Assembly: GCA_017626275.1 (NCBI GenBank)
Contig: JAGAJD010000088.1
Coordinates: forward strand, 1-11,353
Source: Lachnospira sp.
GTDB taxonomy: Bacteria > Bacillota > Clostridia > Lachnospirales > Lachnospiraceae
Length of the DNA: 11,353 nt
Direction of reading: 5' to 3'
The notes under the pieces are model-generated. The model had not been told where the DNA came from and made no database searches. It was given only the letters and a program-made list of their open reading frames with translations. Made by a program: the position numbers and the translations under genes. Of this stretch, positions 6,907-11,353 are shown in pieces. Within the stretch, counting starts at the first letter, position 1. Every line of letters begins with the position of its first letter.

Positions 6907-7716
6907 ATGAGTGAAGTAATCGTTGTTACATCCGGTAAGGGAGGCGTTGGTAAGACAACAACAACAGCCAATATCGGTACGGGACTGGCTAAACTTGGTA
7001 AAAAAGTTGTAATGATTGATACCGATACAGGTCTTAGAAACTTAGATGTAGTACTTGGACTGGAAAACAGAATTGTATACAATCTTGTAGACGTAATAGA
7101 GGGCAACTGCCGTGTAAAGCAGGCATTAATTACAGATAAGAGATGTCCTAAGTTATATCTGCTTCCGACAGCCCAGACAAGAGATAAATCAGCAGTTACA
7201 CCAGAGCAGATGATTAAGTTATTGGACGACTTAAAAAATGATCCGGAAGAATTTGATTATATTATTCTTGACTGTCCGGCAGGAATTGAGCAGGGCTTCC
7301 AGAATGCCATAGCAGGGGCTGACAGAGCGCTTGTTGTCACTACACCGGAGGTATCAGCTATCAGAGATGCTGACAGAATAGTCGGACTTCTTGACGCACA
7401 CGGATTAAAGGATCATGAGGATCTGATTGTAAACAGAATCCGTATGGACATGGTAAACCGTGGTGATATGATGTCTATTGAAGATGTTAATGACATTTTG
7501 CAGTTAAATGTTATCGGAGCAGTTCCTGATGATGAAAATATTGTAGTTGCTACAAATAAAGGACAGCCTCTTGTAGGTGACGGAACAATGGCAGGACAGG
7601 CATATATGAATATCTGCCACAGAATTATTGGAGAAGAAGTACCGTTTCTTGATTTGAATGGAAAGGGCGGTTTCTTTAAGAAACTTTCTTCATTATTCAA
7701 AGGGGAGAAAAAGTGA
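6907..7716 (+). CDS. minD: septum site-determining ATPase MinD
   Basis: MinD is a ParA/MinD-type ATPase that dimerises on the membrane with ATP and recruits MinC; MinE triggers its hydrolysis. The 269-residue protein shows the deviant Walker A GKGGVGKT (10-17, signature K11 and K16), switch I region DTDTGLRNLD (38-47), and Walker B region YIILDCPAGIE (118-128, D122). It also has TTPEVSAIRDADR (145-157) and NRIR (176-179). The C-terminus GFFKKLSSLFKGEKK (255-269) is the amphipathic membrane-targeting helix, ending in extra lysines. GGAGG at 6895-6899 lies 7 bases before the ATG. The gene follows a candidate promoter and is 23 bases upstream of minE. All key residues are present, so an active enzyme is expected. 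Confidence 0.98.
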   Translation: MSEVIVVTSGKGGVGKTTTTANIGTGLAKLGKKVVMIDTDTGLRNLDVVLGLENRIVYNLVDVIEGNCRVKQALITDKRCPKLYLLPTAQTRDKSAVTPEQMIKLLDDLKNDPEEFDYIILDCPAGIEQGFQNAIAGADRALVVTTPEVSAIRDADRIVGLLDAHGLKDHEDLIVNRIRMDMVNRGDMMSIEDVNDILQLNVIGAVPDDENIVVATNKGQPLVGDGTMAGQAYMNICHRIIGEEVPFLDLNGKGGFFKKLSSLFKGEKK

Positions 7717-7739
7717 GAAAGGCCATAGGAGGCATGTAA

Positions 7740-8015
7740 ATGAGCTTGTTAGATTTATTTAAGAAAAAAGGCTCAGGTGATGTTGCAAAAGACAGACTTA
7801 AGCTTTTATTAGTATCCGACAGAGCAAACTGCTCGCCGGAGGTTATGGAAATGATTAAGAATGATATTATTAAAGTAATATCAAAATATATGGTGATAGA
7901 CGCAGAAGGGCTGGATATACAGATTACATCGACAGAATCAGATTCTAATAACGGCTCTGTTCCGGCATTGTTTGCAAATATACCTATCAAGGATATAAGA
8001 AACAGTGATAAGTAA
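7740..8015 (+). CDS. minE: cell division topological specificity factor MinE
   Basis: MinE stimulates MinD ATPase and drives MinCD off the membrane, so its presence suggests an oscillating Min system rather than a purely DivIVA-anchored one. The 91-residue product matches the family length. It has an N-terminal amphipathic membrane-binding segment (SLLDLFKKK, 2-10), the anti-MinCD helix or strand (VAKDRLKLLLVSDRA, 15-29) and the beta-rich dimerisation domain (about 35-86, including ISKYMVIDAEGLDIQI). AGGAGG at 7727-7732 lies 7 bases before the ATG. The gene ends 35 bases before rodA. Confidence 0.95.
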   Translation: MSLLDLFKKKGSGDVAKDRLKLLLVSDRANCSPEVMEMIKNDIIKVISKYMVIDAEGLDIQITSTESDSNNGSVPALFANIPIKDIRNSDK

Positions 8016-8050
8016 TAAATTGCATTTTAAGCGTCTGAATAAGGAGAGCT

Positions 8051-9190
8051 ATGTTTAAAAAATATCAGCTTCGTTCATACAATATAAGACTTGTAATAGT
8101 GCTTGTTGTCACATCTGTTTTTGGAATAGCTGTGATTAACAGTGCTGACCCGACAAAAACATTAAAACAGTGTATGGGCCTGGCGTTGTCATTATTTGTC
8201 ATGTTTGTTGTTTCTTTTATTAATTACAACTGGCTGCTAAGATTCTATTGGCTGGTATATGTCTTTAATATTATCCTGCTTCTTTTAGTGAGATTTTCGG
8301 GAGATGAAAGCAACGGAGCTAAAAGATGGCTGGATATTAAGGGCTTTCGTTTTCAGCCGTCAGAGCTTACAAAGATTATATTGATTATGTTTACGGCAAA
8401 GCTTATTTCACTGTATAAGGAACAACTTAATACATGGAAATTTCTTGTTGTTATCGGAGTGTTATTGTTGATTCCAATGGCACTTGTTGTTACACAGCCG
8501 GATTTATCAACAACTATTTTAATAGCACTCACTCTTTTTACAATTATATTCTGTGCAGGATTAAGCTATCGTATTATTGGAATAGCATTGCTGTGTATTG
8601 TGCCTGTTGTTGTCGGACTGGCTGTGTATATCAGTAATCCCGACCAGAAGCTGTTGGAGGATTATCAGAGAAACCGTATTATGGCATTTATTGAGCCGGA
8701 AAATTATTCTGACGGAACTTATCAGCAGGATTATTCTGTACAGGCTATCGGTTCAGGCAGACTGACAGGAAAAGGATTAAATAATGATGATCCGTCATCT
8801 TTAAAAAATGCCAATTATATTGCAGAGGGACATACTGATTTTATTTTTGCGGTGCTTGGTGAGGAGCTTGGCTTTGTGGGCTGTTGTATGGCTATTTTAC
8901 TATTGTCATGGATAGTGATTGAGTGTATAATTGCAGCTATAAGGGCGAAAGATTTTGTCGGGCGGCTGATATGCTGTGGGGTGGCGGCGTATATTGCTTT
9001 TCAAAGTACTATTAATATATGCGTTGTTACACAGCTTATGCCAAATACAGGTCTGCCATTGCCATTTTTTAGTTATGGACTGACTTCTTTAGTGACTTTG
9101 TACATTTCAATGGGTGTTGTTTTAAACATTAGTCTGCAAAGAACTGTGGAAAGAGATGATGAAATATTTGCTGAAGATTTTAGAGGATAA
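8051..9190 (+). CDS. rodA: SEDS-family peptidoglycan glycosyltransferase RodA
   Basis: RodA polymerises lipid II into glycan strands during elongation, in a complex with PBP2. The 379-residue protein has about ten membrane helices and the SEDS landmarks NGAKRWLDIKGFRFQPSEL (88-106), VTQPDLSTT (147-155), AIGSGRLTGKGLNN (232-245), EGHTDFIFAVLGEELGFVG (259-277) and PNTGLPLPFFSYGLTSL (331-347). D263 in HTDFIF matches the aspartate required for activity in RodA and FtsW. The Min and Mre context favours RodA over FtsW. One oddity: the usual SYGG[ST]S signature reads SYGLTS here. AAGGAG at 8041-8046 is close (4 bases) to the ATG. The cognate PBP2 lies upstream in the same block, interrupted by the TGA. 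Confidence 0.93.
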   Translation: MFKKYQLRSYNIRLVIVLVVTSVFGIAVINSADPTKTLKQCMGLALSLFVMFVVSFINYNWLLRFYWLVYVFNIILLLLVRFSGDESNGAKRWLDIKGFRFQPSELTKIILIMFTAKLISLYKEQLNTWKFLVVIGVLLLIPMALVVTQPDLSTTILIALTLFTIIFCAGLSYRIIGIALLCIVPVVVGLAVYISNPDQKLLEDYQRNRIMAFIEPENYSDGTYQQDYSVQAIGSGRLTGKGLNNDDPSSLKNANYIAEGHTDFIFAVLGEELGFVGCCMAILLLSWIVIECIIAAIRAKDFVGRLICCGVAAYIAFQSTINICVVTQLMPNTGLPLPFFSYGLTSLVTLYISMGVVLNISLQRTVERDDEIFAEDFRG

Positions 9191-9238
9191 AGTCGGACCC
9201 AAATATCTGAAAAATAAGAACGAATATGGAGGGTACCT

Positions 9239-9634
9239 ATGAACATTGGTTTAATTGCACATGATTCAAAAAAGAAGCTTATGCAGAATTTCTGCATTGC
9301 ATATAGGGGAATATTGAATAAGAACCAGTTGTTTGCGACCGGGACAACGGGACGACTTATTGAAGAGGTTACCAATCTCTCAATTCACAAGTTCCTGACA
9401 GGACATCTTGGAGGGGATCAGCAGTTATGTGCGCAGATAGAACATAATCAGATTGATTTGGTTATATTTTTGCGTGAAGCTGTAAATCCGCTTGCACATG
9501 AGCCGGATCCTGATAATATATGCAAGCTTTGTGATATGTATAATATTCCTTTGGCTACGAATCTTGCGACGGCAGAACTGCTGATAAAGTCGTTGGAGCG
9601 CGGCGATATGGAATGGCGTGAAATATATCAGTAA
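9239..9634 (+). CDS. mgsA: methylglyoxal synthase
   Basis: MgsA converts dihydroxyacetone phosphate to methylglyoxal and inorganic phosphate, a glycolytic bypass that releases phosphate when sugar phosphates build up. The 131-residue cytoplasmic protein shows the family motifs: GLIAHDSKK (4-12), ATGTTGRL (33-40), GHLGGDQQ (55-62), HEPDPDN (87-93) and NIPLATNLATAELLI (102-116). Relative to E. coli MgsA (offset 11) it keeps H8/D9, D60 (D71), H87 (H98) and D90 (D101). It has E80 where E. coli has D91: the usual R-D-P is R-E-A here. GGAGGG at 9228-9233 precedes the ATG. It is the last gene of the block and is followed by a hairpin terminator. Linkage to shape genes is typical of this lineage as far as I know, but no mechanistic reason is apparent. 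Confidence 0.95.
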   Translation: MNIGLIAHDSKKKLMQNFCIAYRGILNKNQLFATGTTGRLIEEVTNLSIHKFLTGHLGGDQQLCAQIEHNQIDLVIFLREAVNPLAHEPDPDNICKLCDMYNIPLATNLATAELLIKSLERGDMEWREIYQ

Positions 9635-9661
9635 ATCATCAAAAGCAGTGTATAAAAGTAC

Positions 9662-9711
9662 GACCAGTCCGCATAGCTGTTGCTTTTAAAAATTGAGGAC
9701 TGGTCATTTTT
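9662..9711. terminator. probable bidirectional terminator between convergent mgsA and DUF378 genes
   Basis: GACCAGTCC (9662-9670) and GGACTGGTC (9697-9705) form a perfect 9-pair stem around a 26-base loop. ATTTTTA follows on the + strand. On the - strand the stem runs into GTACTTTTATA, so it can serve both genes. The loop is longer than in a classical intrinsic terminator. Confidence 0.6.
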
Positions 9712-9734
9712 ATATTCTATCTGATGATAGTAAT

Positions 9735-9953
9735 TTATACGGACTCATGTCCCATGTCGGTAATTCGTCCATAAGCACTTACAAGATAGATGCCGCAGAG
9801 TCCGACAATTGCATAAATAATACGGCTTAACCAGCTAAACTGTCCAAAAAGGAAAGAAACGAGATTAAAGTTAAAGAAACCAATTAATCCCCAGTTGATT
9901 GCACCGATAATTACAATCGTCAAAGCTGTGTAATCAAAGCATTTTGAATTCAT
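9735..9953 (-). CDS. DUF378 family small membrane protein (YuzA-like)
   Basis: The protein has 72 residues if it starts at the ATG complementary to 9951-9953. A strong AAGGAGGT (complement of 9959-9966) sits 5 bases ahead. The frame stays open further upstream to 10085, but that longer version lacks such a site and would overlap the divergent gene. Two membrane helices are visible (about 8-28 and 41-60). The DUF378 signature is IGAINWGLIGFFNFNLVSFLFG (16-37), interrupted here only by the coordinates, then LSRIIYAIVGLCGIYL (42-57). Its function is unknown. It is the only - strand gene in the window, convergent with mgsA, and appears to be a single-gene unit with its own promoter. Confidence 0.85.
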   Translation of the reverse strand: MNSKCFDYTALTIVIIGAINWGLIGFFNFNLVSFLFGQFSWLSRIIYAIVGLCGIYLVSAYGRITDMGHESV

Positions 9954-9996
9954 GACTGACCTCCTTATTTGTCGTGCTGGTATTATTGTGGCTGTT

Positions 9997-10027
9997 ATTA
10001 TAAAAAATATTTTGGTAAATGTTTCAA
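9997..10027 (-). promoter_or_regulatory. candidate promoter of the DUF378 gene
   Basis: Read on the - strand, TTGAAA (10027-10022) and a perfect TATAAT (10002-9997) are separated by 19 bases, slightly longer than ideal. The start point would be near 9990, about 37 bases before the ATG. Confidence 0.4.
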
Positions 10028-10029
10028 TT

Positions 10030-10055
10030 TTAATTTTGCCAAGCGGCAGAATTAA
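10030..10055. repeat. imperfect 11-base dyad in the divergent intergenic region
   Basis: TTAATTTTGCC (10030-10040) and GGCAGAATTAA (10045-10055) are inverted repeats with one mismatch (a G-U pair in RNA) around AAGC. The dyad sits next to the candidate -35 of the DUF378 promoter and 29 bases before the HlyD-like gene. It could be an operator or a leader hairpin; nothing here decides between them. Confidence 0.4.
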
Positions 10056-10083
10056 TATGAAATTACAGGAAAGTGAGGAATAC

Positions 10084-11353
10084 ATGGCGGGACAAAATAA
10101 TAAAGTCGTAAAATATCGTCGAAAACCAAAGGCGGCAGGACTTATTTTTGGAATTGTTATTATTTATGTTATTTGTTTTGTCGCAATGTATCTTTCTAAG
10201 TCAAAGGTTCAGACATATCTGGTGGAAGCAGGTTCATTGGCGACCAACACTTCCTATACAGGTATTGCGGTAAGAAATGAATCTGTATATAATTCCATGT
10301 ATTCTGGGAATATTAATTATTACCATCGTGAAAATACACGTATAAAAAGCGGCGATATTGTATACACGGTAGACGAAACAGGAAGAGTTTCGGAAATTCT
10401 GGCACAGTATAATTCAGCAGGGGAAAATTCGCTGTCATCAGAGAGCCTTGCCGATATTAAATCGGCACTGAATCATTTTAAAACGAGTTATGACGGCGGC
10501 AATTTTTCCAATTTATATGATTTAAAAACAGATATAAATTGTACAGTACTTGAATCAATGAATCAGAGTGTTATAGACAATCTTGACTCAATTATAGAAA
10601 GCACCGGAAGCCAGAACCTGTTTCAGACAGTGAAGGCGGAAGCCGGAGGAGTTGTTGTATATTCTGTTGATGGATATGAAGATATCAGCGAAGCTACGGT
10701 TAAAGCTTCTGATTTTGATAAAAATCAGTATACAAAGAATAATCTGAAGTCCGAGGACCTTGTTGTTGCAGGAAACAGTGCTTATAAGCTGATTAACAGC
10801 GAAGAATGGTATCTGCTTATTCAATTATCAAAGAAGGACGTTGAACTTCTTGATCTTGATTCAAAGTCGACGGTAACTGTCAGAATTAAAAAAGATAATA
10901 TTACGGCAACGGCAGGTTTTTCACTGATTAACAGAGACGGTGAAATTTATGGAAAGCTCACGCTTGATGAATACATGATACGGTATGCATCAGAGCGTTT
11001 TCTGGATATTGAGCTTGTTACGACATCTAAATCCGGTTTAAAAATTCCCGTTTCGTCAGTTACGGAATGTGATTTTTACACAATTCCGAAGGAATACATA
11101 ACGATTGGCGGAAACAGCAATTCTTACGGCTTTATATGTGAGAAATACGATAATTATGGACAGCTTGTAACACAATTTGTTGAGGCTGATGTCTATAATG
11201 CAACTGAAACAGATTACTATGTAAGCACAAAAGATTTTGAAAAGGGCTGTATAATTGTAAAGCTTGACTCCTCGGACAGATATGTTGTCGGTCAGATGAG
11301 CAGATTAAAAGGTGTATACTGTGTTAATACAGGTTACACAGTCTTTAAGCGTG
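10084..11353 (+). CDS. HlyD-like membrane-anchored extracytoplasmic protein (partial, runs off the window)
   Basis: An open frame runs from ATG 10084 to the last base, giving 423 residues with no stop. The N-terminus is basic (NNKVVKYRRKPK), followed by one membrane helix (about 18-37, GAGLIFGIVIIY-type core) and a long extracytoplasmic part. Residues about 46-100 (VEAGSLATNTSYTGIAVRNE, then SGNINYYHRENTRIKSGDIV) resemble the first half-motif of HlyD/biotinyl-lipoyl adaptors. A second such region, EAGGVVVYSVDGYED, follows later. Between them is a segment with modest coiled-coil character. I recognise this as a clostridial family annotated HlyD-like that usually lies upstream of yggS and sepF; that neighbourhood is outside the window. 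No transporter gene is adjacent here, so a role in export is unproven. GAGG at 10075-10078 lies 5 bases before the ATG. Confidence 0.8.
   Translation, partial: MAGQNNKVVKYRRKPKAAGLIFGIVIIYVICFVAMYLSKSKVQTYLVEAGSLATNTSYTGIAVRNESVYNSMYSGNINYYHRENTRIKSGDIVYTVDETGRVSEILAQYNSAGENSLSSESLADIKSALNHFKTSYDGGNFSNLYDLKTDINCTVLESMNQSVIDNLDSIIESTGSQNLFQTVKAEAGGVVVYSVDGYEDISEATVKASDFDKNQYTKNNLKSEDLVVAGNSAYKLINSEEWYLLIQLSKKDVELLDLDSKSTVTVRIKKDNITATAGFSLINRDGEIYGKLTLDEYMIRYASERFLDIELVTTSKSGLKIPVSSVTECDFYTIPKEYITIGGNSNSYGFICEKYDNYGQLVTQFVEADVYNATETDYYVSTKDFEKGCIIVKLDSSDRYVVGQMSRLKGVYCVNTGYTVFKR

Noticed and set aside
10588..10824. Minus-strand open frame of 78 codons opposite the HlyD-like gene
   Set aside because: It lies wholly within a long, well-behaved + strand coding region, has no recognisable family features and looks like a shadow frame.

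Overview
The window reads as chromosome of a low-GC Gram-positive, most likely a member of the Clostridia and probably of the Lachnospiraceae. The evidence is the AT-rich composition, strong purine-rich ribosome binding sites, a complete Min system with MinE, and the gene order radC-mreB-mreC-mreD-pbp2-minC-minD-minE-rodA-mgsA, which I know from that group. It is a core cell-shape and division-site locus, with no mobile element, CRISPR array, rRNA or tRNA that I can see.

Layout: positions 1-63 hold the last 20 codons of a small membrane protein (perhaps DUF4321). From 107 to 9634 everything is on the + strand in one tightly packed block. It runs radC (JAMM-domain protein), an MreB/FtsA-type actin homologue, mreC, mreD, a very long class B penicillin-binding protein 2 (mrdA) interrupted by an in-frame TGA, minC, minD, minE, rodA and mgsA (methylglyoxal synthase). 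I see no convincing terminator inside this block. One good candidate promoter lies between minC and minD. A hairpin after mgsA probably ends the block. It also serves a small convergent gene on the - strand (DUF378, 9735-9953). Divergently from that gene, a + strand membrane-anchored HlyD-like protein starts at 10084 and runs off the window.

How the genes fit together: MreB/MreC/MreD/RodA/PBP2 are the elongasome, in which RodA polymerises glycan, PBP2 cross-links it, and MreC/MreD/MreB organise and activate the pair. MinC/MinD/MinE keep FtsZ rings away from the poles. MgsA drains dihydroxyacetone phosphate to methylglyoxal and has no obvious mechanistic link to shape.

The observations most worth a second look are three. 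First, the in-frame TGA would cut PBP2 into an anchored N-terminal stub and an unanchored catalytic part. Second, the MreB homologue has a lysine where the catalytic glutamate should be and an asparagine where the phosphate-2 aspartate should be. Third, PBP2 carries a helical insertion of about 240 residues between its pedestal and transpeptidase domains. I did not find a clearly new multi-gene system; the interest lies in these deviations from a well-known locus.
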